Positions 34,985-45,454 of a DNA stretch of 64,000 bases are shown here, one piece after another. Position 1 is the first letter of the stretch. Each line of letters opens with the position of its first letter. A program made the position numbers and the translations under genes. The notes below the pieces were generated by a model. It was not told the origin of the DNA and ran no database searches. It saw nothing but the letters and a program-made list of their open reading frames with translations. This stretch comes from Flammula alnicola (taxonomy: Eukaryota; Basidiomycota; Agaricomycetes; Agaricales; Strophariaceae), in the NCBI GenBank assembly GCA_015499995.1, contig JADNRV010000069.1, positions 186,001-250,000 of the forward strand, given 5' to 3'.

Positions 34985-36229
34985 ATTATGTAGCTTCTCT
35001 CAATCCAATCTCACTGCCTTATCTCCAAGAAGAAACACTTCTGAAATCGAGGCTACGAACCGATCACCGGTTTACGCAAAGCACGTTCGAGACTTGAACA
35101 CAATCAAAACATGGGCGCTCACCTGCAAATCTGTTCTACCCTCTTGTCGGACCCACATTTTCGCCACAGTTTAACTCGTTCCGGACCACTCGACCCATTC
35201 ATACTGGACTGAGGCCTCGCTGGCCTCTCGCGATTTATCAGCCTGCTCGAGTCCAACCCAGTTCTCGCAGTCTATGTTCGAAATCTCCATTATTTCGTTC
35301 GTCCCATCGACTGTGATGACCCCCCGCCTCCCTCTCATATTCCAGCGCCTCTCTCGTGTGCGAAAATTCCTTCTCATTGCAGGCATCCTGAGGAAGATCC
35401 CTGGAGCGTCGTCTCATCACGCGGCCTGGGAAAAGCTCTCGACCCGTCATTCAATCTCCTTCACTCACTGAACTCCGGTTATGTCCCATTTCCGATTTCC
35501 CTATCAACATCTTGGCTGCTTGTAAGACTCGACTCTCAGCCTCGTCATCCACGAGTCTGCCATTAGCATTAGTGATGACGAGAAGGTATTACATTACCCG
35601 GGACTCCGCATCTACGTTCCCTGACGCTATCAACGCTATCGGCTCCTGGAATTCGCACACTGATGCGTGCCAAACGCGGAGATCGACCGATGATAGACTT
35701 GATGAAAGCTTATCAGATTGGATGTCCCATATGCTCATGTCCAAGAACTAGACGTTGGCCGCTGAAATATTGGAGCAAGCACCCTGCATAGAATCAGCAT
35801 CGCCTCGGGGTAAGTACCCTGCATCTCCCACGTCTTCTTTTCTGATATTCACCCGTCATCCCTGTCCTCTCCACGGCCCATACCCTGAAGACAATGAAAG
35901 CGTTCAGCATCGCAATTCACATCGGTCCTCACCGTCAATCACTCCTTACGCTATGCGATGGTCAGGAATCAACGTCCTAGAACGGATAGAACTCCAGGTC
36001 GGACCAAGCTGACTGTCCGTGGGCGCAGCTCGCGGCTTATCTTGCTGCCCGTGATCGATATCCTGCCTTGCGTCACTTCTCGCTTCGCATTGCCCTTATG
36101 GATTCATCTGAGGCTGAAACTGTCAAGAAGGGCATCGAGGCGCAGCAGGACAAAAACTTCAAAGCATTGATTGACAACGAGAGAATTGAATTCAGCTTCA
36201 CAGTCCAAGTCAATAAGCTTCCTGTATAG
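34985..36229 (+). pseudogene. F-box-type protein remnant
   Basis: Pieces of an agaricomycete F-box protein spread over several frames with stops between: TIKTWALTCKSVLPSCRTHI (the post-F-box segment), then FISLLESNPVLAVYVRNLHY in another frame, and at the 3' end EAETVKKGIEAQQDKN with IEFSFTV before a TAG at about 36229. The order matches that of intact members. There is a TGA just before the FISLLE block and more stops after it. No splice chain repairs these, so I treat it as a dead gene. Confidence 0.55.
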
Positions 36230-36311
36230 GAAAGTGACCACTTTCTTGCTGATTCCGAATCTCCATCTCTGTCGATGATTGGTATTTAGAGAGCGATTAA
36301 TAGCACCTGGA

Positions 36312-37354
36312 TTAGCTAGGTATATCCGCAGGACCTCTATGTAGAGTCCTTCGATACCTCATTTCCAGTTCGTTGAAAACTTCTACTCGTTTTGTAACTT
36401 GGAACCCAAGTTTCTCAAACAATCGAATGCTCGCGACGTTGGTATCCGAGATCCTGGTGAGCAGGCACTGTGGGGGTATTTTCATAGGTGAGTCTTCGAA
36501 AGTGTGTCGGTGAGGCAACGAGGTCAACGGAGGGTCGTTGCTTGTGGGCTGCGTGACAGAAAATGCATGAGGTTGTCCTGTAGCGTATCCGAGCATGAGT
36601 TGAAGGGCTTCGATGGCGAGACCTTTCCGGCGAAAGGATGGCTCTGGTATGGAATAGTTAGGGTTTCTCTGAAGGAAACTGAGATGGTGCAAAACTCATA
36701 CCTGCGATCATAATCTCGACTTCGGCATAGAAATCATCTTCGTCTTCTGTATTGGTCTCGTCTGGCGATGTAGGTGCAATGGATGGCGCATCTCCTTGAC
36801 GAAGGTGAAGGGGTACACCGCTCAAAAAGATGTTTACATCTCCGATCATAGGTAACTTTGTGAGCTGCTCATCGGTAGGCAACAATCTCCCTAACTCGGA
36901 AATTTCTATAGGCAATCCAGGGCCGTTTTCCGGATCGGTGTTGACAGGTTGACGAGAAAGAATGATGAAAGTCAACTTGTCCTCATCGAATTGCCATTTA
37001 CCTGTACAGTACGTTTCCGTCAACTCGAGAGGCGAGTCCGAATACACATACATACCTTGCATCTCGTATTCCTCTTCCAAAGTCAGAGGTTCGCTAGCCG
37101 TAAGTGCGCGTAGCTCTTCGTCAAGCATCCATTCGTGATACCTCTATTGGAATTGGAGTCATAATCGCGTCGAAACGTCATCAAGCAAGCGGTTGAGAAA
37201 GATCGATGACATGGATAATTAGACAAGCAGGTGGTGAGTTGGGGGGTTTCGAGATAGATCCTACTATACGTCCACGCACAGGAACATGCTCGGACCTGTA
37301 TGGAACGAGAATGACTCTTGATCCCACAATTACTGTGTCGATATTGGCTTTCAT
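36312..37354 (-). CDS. N-acetyltransferase 9-like protein (GNAT)
   Basis: NAT9 proteins are GNAT-fold acetyltransferases; animal NAT9 acts on microtubules, the fungal role is not clear. Exon 1 (37354-37280) encodes [20 protein letters not shown] and SEHVP. After an intron of about 136 bases exon 2 starts at 37143 with [20 protein letters not shown], the NAT9 signature, and includes [14 protein letters not shown] and MIGDVNIFL. The last exon, after a GT-AG intron near 36700-36645, holds the acetyl-CoA loop [14 protein letters not shown] and the late GNAT motif [14 protein letters not shown]. An insert of about 30 residues (EDEDDFYAE region) separates the halves. The gene appears complete. Confidence 0.9.
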
Positions 37355-37823
37355 GCAGTGCTGATGGATGGAATTGAATTGGAAGATAGAAATGATCTAT
37401 GAGGATAGCGGCTAAAAATGGCCGGCCAGAGCGGCCCGGACTACGACACTAACGCTCTTCAAAGGAAGGAGAGCCCTCTTCTAGACACACTGCCTGGAGA
37501 ACTAAAGCATTCAATGTAATATCGACATACACATTGTCCGGTTTGTATAAAGAAAAATTCTTTTGCAGGTGTGTAGGGGAATATTTGATTGCGTTGGGAA
37601 TGGGAATATTTATGTTCAAGTTCAAACTTCAAATGGATGAGTCCAGGAGCGGGGGGAAAAAGGAATCGAAATATTGGACTCCGAGTAAAACAGCTCAGGA
37701 AAAAGAATCTGGTTTCCTCTACTGCGGTTTGGCTTCCGTCAGATAATCTCATACCAGAGCGATGTAACGTAGAACTTACTCTCTGAGGGGTCACCTATTC
37801 GACGTATTGCTGATGGAGACAAT
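37355..37823. other. intergenic, nothing recognised
   Basis: Contains short open frames on both strands without domain content. Confidence 0.4.
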
Positions 37824-38519
37824 TTACTCCTGGTACCTGGAAGGGCGCAACTTCCACGGGTTGTCCTTGTAGATGTTCAAGTGGGTGTACGCGTCGGTTT
37901 TGAAGCCGATTTTGCCTTTGACGCCGAGTGTTCGCAACGCCTTCCTCAACGAGTCGACCTCCTCGCGATCGGTATAATCATCCACGTACACGCATATAAC
38001 GTGTCTCTCGCCTTCCTTCCACGTAGAGACCTTCGCCAGGCCCTTTTGGCGCTCGACGCACACGTGATGAAGAATCTTCCCCCAAAGCATGTCGATCTTC
38101 GAAGACTCTTCGAATACCATCCATTTGCCGACTAGAACGTTGTTGGTCTTGGATATCTGATCAAGCGTGTCAACCGTGACATTGTCTCCGGAGAGAAGAG
38201 ACTGAAAGTCTGCCGCAAGCCCGGCGAGGTTAGGCGCGGCACTGGTTGTCTTTCTGCCTCCCCTGTCGCCGACTATCCAAGGTCCATACGTCGATGGTGT
38301 GCGACTAGGCGGCCAACGAGCAAGAAACTGGACAAGCTTTTCTTGTGTCGAATTCTCGCCGGTCCAAGTACTCTCTAAATCACTAGGAGATGCTGGAGGA
38401 GAGACCCAGACCGGTTTTGGTGCCGCGAATAGCTGAAACTGAGGTTTGGGAGCAGGGGTTTGTCCAGACGCAGAGTCGGCCACATCCATCATCACGACAT
38501 CCTGTGATTCTGAGCTCAT
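37824..38519 (-). CDS. DUF1917/Bles03-like protein (eIF4E-like fold)
   Basis: One exon of 231 codons. The C-terminal half matches the Bles03 (C11orf68) family, whose fold resembles eIF4E: NVLVGKWMVFEESSKIDMLW, AKVSTWKEGERHVICVYVDD, then LGVKGKIGFKTDAYTHLNIY. The cap-binding tryptophans of eIF4E are not conserved in this family, so cap binding should not be assumed. The N-terminus is a short disordered Pro/Ala segment. I chose the ATG at 38519 (MSSESQD); an in-frame extension upstream lacks conservation character. It is intronless, unlike most neighbours. Confidence 0.8.
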   Translation of the reverse strand: MSSESQDVVMMDVADSASGQTPAPKPQFQLFAAPKPVWVSPPASPSDLESTWTGENSTQEKLVQFLARWPPSRTPSTYGPWIVGDRGGRKTTSAAPNLAGLAADFQSLLSGDNVTVDTLDQISKTNNVLVGKWMVFEESSKIDMLWGKILHHVCVERQKGLAKVSTWKEGERHVICVYVDDYTDREEVDSLRKALRTLGVKGKIGFKTDAYTHLNIYKDNPWKLRPSRYQE

Positions 38520-39113
38520 CGTAAATAAAGGACGCCTAGCGGAGCTTTCAAAAGGTGCACTATGGGTGGTTGAAAAGAACGCCACTGTGCATCTCATCGA
38601 AATCAGCAAATCGGGATCTTCCTATAATAGAAATTTCCCTCGGCTCATGCATAATCGGGGGTTCATAGACCAACGTTCCGTAAAAGCTATGTAAAGCACT
38701 TAAGCGCCCAAATCAAGAGTATTTTTGCAATATTCGTGCGTTAATATGGCCTATAGTTTGTAGGACTTGAGCGCCTAAATTTTGAGAGATTCCCGAATGG
38801 GGAATCTTTCCCAGGATTTGCATACCTTCCGCTATCAAATGGCACGTGCTCAGCCAGCCAATTACCTACCCCGCATTATAATTTATAGCCTTGGCTCTTC
38901 ATACCACCACGATGGTGGTGCGTGTCTGTGAATATAGTATTAACAGTTCAACGTGGACGAGAAAGTATATTCGTATCTATTCTGTTTAACAATCCCTCTG
39001 ATTCCGCCATAAATTTTCAGATTGAATTTTCATTTGAAACTAAATTGAAACGATACCGGCGGATGACAATGGTGTGGGTGCAACCATCTGAACCATAGGA
39101 ATGCTCGTTCTGA
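38520..39113. other. divergent intergenic region
   Basis: Upstream of both the DUF1917 gene (minus) and the F-box gene (plus). A first small exon of the F-box gene may be hidden here. Confidence 0.4.
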
Positions 39114-39221
39114 TCACCTCAGTTCCGTAGATCAGAAGCATATACCACTGGTGATGCATTCAGCAGTATCAATTCCGGCTACCCAGACCCCACACGCACA
39201 TTTACCCCTCTCTCTGCGCCG

Positions 39222-40769
39222 TTGCTCCATTCATCATTCATACCAGCTCCAGAAGACGAGAGCACCATCCGGGAGACAATAAAAGAGGTCCATCGCACTC
39301 TCACTTCGGTTGATGACGAGATTCATCGACTACGTTCAGCTTTGGCGGGGCTCGAGGAGTACCGAAGTCACCTGCACACGACCTTGAAGCACCGACAAGC
39401 CGTGATATCCCCGATTCGAAGACTGCCGCCTGAAATCCTGGGAGAGATATTCCTATTCGCTGCTGAGGGATGCAGTATGATCTGGCCCCGCCGACATTTC
39501 AATGCGGACGACGATGCGATGCCGTGGCTGCTGGGGAAGATTTGTTCCTATTGGAGGACGGTCGCACTTTCCTTGCCCAAGTTGTGGTCCGAGATACATC
39601 TCGATCTCAATTTCTCTGTCGCAGACCGAGAGTTGGACGACCAGAGCGAGAAGGCAAATGCAGCACAGGAGTTTCTCCAAGCTTGTCTCTTGCGTTCGGG
39701 AAACGAGCTACTGACTTTCACCGTCGACGCCAAAGGGCTGCGAAGCGTCATCAAGCCCATCCTTTCATCGTTGGTGACACACTCCGACCGGTGGAAGGAG
39801 GCCTCTCTCGACATCGATCTCTTCTCTGCATATCATGTGGATCTTGCACCTGCCAAAAACAAGGTCCACAACCTACGAAAACTGCACATCGGAACCTCGG
39901 CAATGGAGGACATCCCCTCGTTTACGCCTCTGGACGCCTTCGAGGACACGCCCAAGCTAAGAGAGGTCTCAATTACCGGAATCGTTCAGCCTTTCCACGT
40001 CCTTCGCATTCCATGGTCGCAGGTTATGCACCTAACCTCGAAAGGCAGCACTTTCCGCGAGGGAGAATTCACGCAGATCATGCGGCACACCACGAACCTG
40101 GTCTCCTTCTCCACCGAAGGCGAGCGTATCCTCGAGGTCGCCTCGTCCCAGCCCGTCCTCCTCTCTCATCTCCAAAAGCTCGACGTCATCAACAAAGGGA
40201 GCTACATCTCGAAGACGTTCCAGTTCCTGACTGCGCCGAACCTGCAGGAGCTGTCCATCCATGCGATCACGCCGTTCGTGGCCGATCAAACCGTGGCCAT
40301 GCTGACCCGGTCGCAGTGCAAGCCCACGCACCTCACCTTCCGCTCCTCGCTGGACGTCAACGCGCTGTGGGAAGAGAACCTCGGGATCGTGTGGATGCTC
40401 CGCGAGCTCTCGTCGGTGGCGCATCTCCGCCTGACCGTCCTGCGATCGGCAGACAACATTATCCCGCGGCTCGTGAACCGCCATCAGGCCGCCGGCGTCC
40501 CGCCTTTGCTCCCGAACCTGCAGACCTTCGCGTTGGAGGATCGGTTCTGTCTTTCGGCGGCGGAGGTGACGGATGCGCTATCGTTGCGCATCAAGGGCTT
40601 ATATACCGATGCCGGCTTCTATGGAGCGTTCACCGATGATCAGCCTGCGGGCCTGCGCTCCATCAACCTCCAGCTTTCGCGCCCTGCCGCTCCAAAGTTC
40701 CCCGAGCTTGACTTGTTGAAGAAGGTTGCAGAGAACCATGGGGTAGAAATCACGATCCAGTTGGGCTGA
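39222..40769 (+). CDS. F-box-like domain protein with LRR-like region
   Basis: Likely SCF ubiquitin-ligase substrate receptor; target unknown. An N-terminal coiled coil (EVHRTLTSVDDEIHRLRSAL) leads into the F-box (ISPIRRLPPEILGEIFLFAA), then the usual LGKICSYWRTVALSLPKLWS and about 380 residues of leucine-rich-like repeats (LRKLHIG, LREVSITGI, LQKLDVIN, LQELSIHA). There is no break over 515 codons. The frame is open upstream to about 39114 but has no ATG before the F-box; acceptor-like sites (CCTCAG at 39120, CCCAG at 39186) suggest a short first exon that I could not place. G+C rises sharply in the second half. It is the only intact member of this family in the window. Confidence 0.85.
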   Translation: MLHSSFIPAPEDESTIRETIKEVHRTLTSVDDEIHRLRSALAGLEEYRSHLHTTLKHRQAVISPIRRLPPEILGEIFLFAAEGCSMIWPRRHFNADDDAMPWLLGKICSYWRTVALSLPKLWSEIHLDLNFSVADRELDDQSEKANAAQEFLQACLLRSGNELLTFTVDAKGLRSVIKPILSSLVTHSDRWKEASLDIDLFSAYHVDLAPAKNKVHNLRKLHIGTSAMEDIPSFTPLDAFEDTPKLREVSITGIVQPFHVLRIPWSQVMHLTSKGSTFREGEFTQIMRHTTNLVSFSTEGERILEVASSQPVLLSHLQKLDVINKGSYISKTFQFLTAPNLQELSIHAITPFVADQTVAMLTRSQCKPTHLTFRSSLDVNALWEENLGIVWMLRELSSVAHLRLTVLRSADNIIPRLVNRHQAAGVPPLLPNLQTFALEDRFCLSAAEVTDALSLRIKGLYTDAGFYGAFTDDQPAGLRSINLQLSRPAAPKFPELDLLKKVAENHGVEITIQLG

Positions 40770-41242
40770 GAGGCTCATTAATGTTGACTTGATTGATAGC
40801 GCAAATGACATTGGATACAGAAAAGAGTCAAAAGTGAAACACTGAGTTTTGCTATCGAACGTTGAATCTTAGATTGGAGCCACCAATTGTGAACGCCAAC
40901 ACCGACACACCAATCACAACGAGACCAAAAGTAGTTCCCATCCCATGTATGTAAACGCCCGCAGAAAGATCCGATATGCTATGGAATCTACTACGGTCTA
41001 TAAAAAGGATACTAATTGCAAAACAATGGTATCTCTGGAAATATGAAATCGAAGAGAAAGCTGTACATTACACTGAAATTGATCGCTGCCGCTGGCCACT
41101 AGTAGTAACTGTAGCCAAAAGTCTTGACTTTGAAATGAAATTCAAGTGTCCTGCTTAAGACGAACTTAGTAGCCTGTGCTTTAAATGAGTCTTCGGAGGC
41201 ATCTCGCACCCCTCCATAACAAGAAGAGGGGACTCCTGCCCT
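40770..41242. other. convergent intergenic region
   Basis: 3' flanks of the F-box and PD-(D/E)XK-like genes; nothing else seen. Confidence 0.4.
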
Positions 41243-42491
41243 CTACTCCAACGCAAACAGACCAATCGCAGTGGGCCTCAGCTAAAGAAATTGACGCCAT
41301 ACATTAGAAACAGATATGCGCACTGATAGAAAGGCTTACCCATTCACAAAGGAGCTGCACAATCTCGCGTAACGGCATGTCGGAGTTCTCCACAACTTCT
41401 CTGCTCAGACGGCGCGTCGCCGATTCATAGTATGTCAGTTTCCCGTTTTCCGACTTCAAGACAAAGAAAATCCATGTCTGCCCATTAGATAGACAGAAAC
41501 GGACCTCCGGAAGGCTGGAAGGCAATGCTCAGATGAAGAAGTAAAACAGGCAGTGCTGACGTACTTTGCGGACTTCAGCAATGCGATCGCCTGACTAACG
41601 GCTTCAGGGATATAGGAGACGAAAGTTTGTTCGAGACTCTGGCATTTGGCTTCAACTACTAGGAACAGGCGACCCTTTGCAATATCGAATGCATCATCTC
41701 TGGATCCACCAGGGCCGAGCAAACGGTCTGAGAAGGCCATTAAGCAATTCGCGGAGCGAAGATGTATGGTAATCTGACTCACCCTTGTAGTCGCTCACAT
41801 CTTCGTACTCAATAACAGCATAATCGACATGGCCACTCAACCACAATTCATGTCCCGAAACGGGGTGAGCGATTTGGACCCCATCTCCTTGAGCAATCCT
41901 CAACTCCGGAAGAATAGCAACACCCCTATGTTCAGCTGAGGCAATCTCCGCCAACGCGAGCAGTATTGCATCAAGAATCATTCGTGAACCTGGTTCATAC
42001 TACGAGCAAGTATTCATTTAGACCGCTGAACACAAAGGCGATTAACGAAAGACACACATCCATGTTAACGCGTGCATAGATCTTCTTGATTCGGGAGTAG
42101 AGATCTGCAATTTCAGCCTCTGCGTTCGTTGTCAGCCCCTTCGCTAACTCGGTTACTTTCGCGTGCTCAAAAATGAGACGCTTCCTCATGACGCCAGCCT
42201 TCTTGAGGTCTTCTGATGCAACGGTCGAGAAAGTCGCTCTCTGGAGCATTACATATTAATAACAACACATAATGCGAGGAATATGAAACATACCGGTTTC
42301 TTGGCACCCTTTAGAATGTTCTCCAGTGCAAGGACATGGTCCAAGATGGTGCGCAATTCTTCCTCCGTTTCTTCAATCCCATCCAACTCCTCCGTGAGGG
42401 CTTCGAGACGATTCAGCGCCATCCTCATCTTTGAAAGGTCGACAGGTGAGTCCTGGAGACTGCGTTTGCGCTTGTGACCGCGTTGCGACAT
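41243..42491 (-). CDS. putative PD-(D/E)XK-fold protein with coiled-coil N-terminus
   Basis: Six exons join in frame from the ATG at 42491 to TAG at 41243-41245, about 330 residues. The N-terminus is basic (RGHKRKRS) then a coiled coil (ALTEELDGIEETEEELRTIL). The second half shows the order helix-Asp-ExK of restriction-endonuclease-like folds: ILDAILLALAEIAS, then LWLSGHVDYAVIEYED with an Asp, then RLFLVVEAKCQS with E-A-K, and a helix EAVSQAIALLKSA, ending in the strand pair QTWIFFVLKSENGKLTYYES. Similar sequences occur in Agaricomycetes as uncharacterised proteins. Nuclease activity is inference; I did not see a restriction-modification or transposase partner. The gene is head to head with UTP7. 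Confidence 0.6.
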
Positions 42492-42824
42492 GCATAGGAT
42501 GGTGACTGAGAGAGAATACGAAGTATACTAGGTCGCCGGGGCTCGAAATGATGTCTGACCACGGATGGCCCAACCCAATCGCACGACTATCTCAAACACA
42601 TTTGACCAACCTCAAACCAACATCGTCTACGTTTTGCGGTGTACGCACTATACCGATATTGAAGCGGGTCCTGTCCACAGGGCTTATTAGTGCAAGGAAG
42701 AAGGAATGGCGGAGTAATTCCCACGGTCGACCTTGACCAAATTTTGCTCCCCGCATAATTTCTTGCATAGAAAACCGTCATTGAAGCTTCAGTATTGCGT
42801 TACACACCAACATTTTATAGCTCT
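42492..42824. promoter_or_regulatory. shared divergent promoter region
   Basis: 333 bases between the start codons of the PD-(D/E)XK-like gene (minus) and UTP7 (plus). No distinct motif picked out. Confidence 0.35.
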
Positions 42825-45036
42825 ATGGACGCGCTAATAGCAAGAGCAGACTCGATTCAACCATTACACAAAAAGCGAAAATTTTCGCATGTGCCTTCGA
42901 CAGGTGGACCCTCAAAACCTCAGAAATCCGACCAAACGTCAAACTCGGTCGCGAAACACGCATCGATCCCAAAATCTCTGCAGGATAGACGTGCATTGCC
43001 TGAAGATGTGCCAAGTTACAAGCATATAGCGAACAAGAAACTTCGGACACAGTTGCATCGCCAGTCTGCACAGGGCGCGAGGGCGCAGGCGTTGCTGGAA
43101 GATGCGGAGATGCTATTGATGGACGACGCGGGTGGATTGGAGGTGGAAGGGGAGATGGACAGGACATGGAGGGTTGGGCAGAGCGACATTGTGCAGTCAG
43201 CCGGACAAGAGGCAGCGAAGGGTCGACGGGAATATAAATTGGATGGTGGCCCGTATCGGTCAAGATACACAAGAAATGGACGGTGAGGCTTCCTTTTGCT
43301 AGCAAAGGGCACCATGCGTTACCTACCTGCCTCCAACACTAATGCTTGATTTTTGAACAGGCATCTCGCCATAGCTGGACGGACAGGGCATGTCGCAACC
43401 TTTGACTGGCAAACGGGCACAATGCACGCCGAATTGCAGCTACAAGAAACATGTCGAGACATCACGTTCGTGTTTTGAGATTATTTTCCTTATCTTTTAT
43501 CGCATGCTCATTTATTATCAAGGTTTCTACAAGACCATGCATATTTTGCTGTTGCTCAGAAGAAATATGTTTTTATCTACGACCGGGATGGCGTTGAGCT
43601 GCATTGTTTGAAAGGTCACGTTGAGCCGACGCGGTTAGAATTCTTGCCATACCACTGGCTATTGGCGACTGTGGTAAGCAGATCTATATTATTTCGTCTC
43701 CTTGACCGTTGCAATAACACTCTTTACCTTTCCTCCCGTTCAATAGGGAAATCCAGGTTACCTAAAATACCAAGACACATCCACGGGTCAGCTCATTGTC
43801 GAGCATCGAACCAAACTGGGCGCATGCTCTGCCATGACCCAAAATCTACACAACGCCGTTATACACCTCGGGCACCAAAATGGTTGCGTAACGCTATGGA
43901 CGCCTAACCTTCCTCACCCGGCAGTGCAACTGCTAGCACACATGGGCCCTGTAGTCAGTGTGTCCGTCGACCCGAGTCAAGGTGGCAGATACATGGCGAC
44001 CGCTGGCAGAGACGGGACGGTGAAGGTCTGGGATTGTCGGAATTGGAAAGGAGCTGTCAGAGATTGGACGGTCAGAGGTGGCGGAGATCCTGAGCTGGAG
44101 TGGAGCGCCCGGGGTTATCTAGCTGTGGCGAGCGGTGGAACCGTCAACGTACGTCTAATTTTTTAAAATTATTATTTCAAGCGTTTCCTAAACAACAATA
44201 ACATTCGTAGGTATACAATCCCCCTTCAATACATGCTCCTTTCAATGCCAGGACACCACCGCCATTATACATGACCCATCCCATCCCACACCGTCCTCTC
44301 TCATCTGTACGATTTGCCCCCTTCCAAGATATCCTCACAGTTGGTCACTCTGCAGGATTGTCGAGCGCACTCGTTCCTGGCAGCGGAGAGCCCAACTTCG
44401 ACAGCCGAGAGGCCGATCCATTCGAAAAAAAGAAAGCGAGAAGTGAGAGGGAGGTTAAAGCGCTGTTGGACAAGGTCTGTTGTCATTTTATTCTGTCTAA
44501 ATTTCTTTTTAACCAGCGATGACAATAGATCCAACCTGATCTGATCTCCCTCGACCCGGAAATGGTCGGCAATCTCGCTCCTCCTTCAAAATTGACGACG
44601 ACAACATTCGACGGAAAACCTGCTGTGGAAGTTCCCTACGCCCGGCTACCGCGTATAGAGCGACTACGAGTGTCTGGTAAAATCGATGAGACGGAAGAAA
44701 ATAGCGGAGAAGAGGAAGGCGAGGATGAGGAGAGCAAGAAACATTCGAAAGAGGAGCGAGAGAAGAGGAAGATGAGAGGAAAGGGCAAGAGTCTGAAGAG
44801 GTATCTCCGGAAACAGAGGAAGAATGTTATCGACCCTGCTGCTGTGCGCTCCTCTTTTTCTTTCCTACAAAAGGCGTCGTAGCTAACCCACGATTTTTTG
44901 CTTACAGCTCGCCATTCGTGCCAAGCTAGAGAAACAAAAAGAGGAAAAGAAAAGAGCGGCTGTGGCTGCTGCGGCTGGTGACAGTGGCGAAAAGAAGAAA
45001 CCATCCGCCCTGGATCGTTTCAAACGTTCAAAGTAG
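42825..45036 (+). CDS. UTP7: U3 snoRNP protein Utp7 (WDR46/BING4)
   Basis: WD40 protein of the SSU processome; needed for 18S rRNA maturation in the nucleolus. The basic N-terminus ([10 protein letters not shown]) and a helical arm ([20 protein letters not shown]) precede the family signature [19 protein letters not shown]. Then come the WD repeats ([65 protein letters not shown]) and the BING4 C-terminal region ([36 protein letters not shown]). The tail is highly charged and ends [10 protein letters not shown]. The frame is continuous through all introns; one has the donor GTTCGT (about 43475). Puf6 follows on the same strand. Confidence 0.93.
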
Positions 45037-45454
45037 ACCACTCTCTGTCCCAACTCTGTCCCACTTGGGAGTTCATGAGCAACCACACTACATGGAAGGA
45101 GCGATCAAGCCATTCACGATTATCTTTAACTTCGAAACCGGGTATCTTGTTTCGATGCATGAAACCCCTGGTATCTAAATTTTGAAGATTTAAATTAGAG
45201 GATATAGACCCGAACAGAGGGTAAAATTTCAGACACGAGAACGACGATTGGAAGTCTTGAAACAGGTTGAAATGGTTAAATTTAATGTAGGGCGACGGCC
45301 CCACGTTGATACATCCCTGTCACGTGCGATCTTGTCACCAGCGTGACAAAAAGTTCTGAAGAGGAGGAATAAAATAGAGAAATACTATTCTCATCTTGCT
45401 CTCGTTTGAAGAACCTCCGAACGTTCAACCTGGCCATCTAAACAAGGCTTCAAT
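45037..45454. other. intergenic, UTP7 3' flank and PUF6 promoter
   Basis: No coding signal seen. Confidence 0.4.

Noticed and set aside
39470..40639. 389-codon open frame overlapping the F-box gene in another plus-strand frame
   Set aside because: It is a G+C-driven shadow of the 515-codon F-box frame; its composition is Arg/Pro/Ala-rich and no domain is visible.
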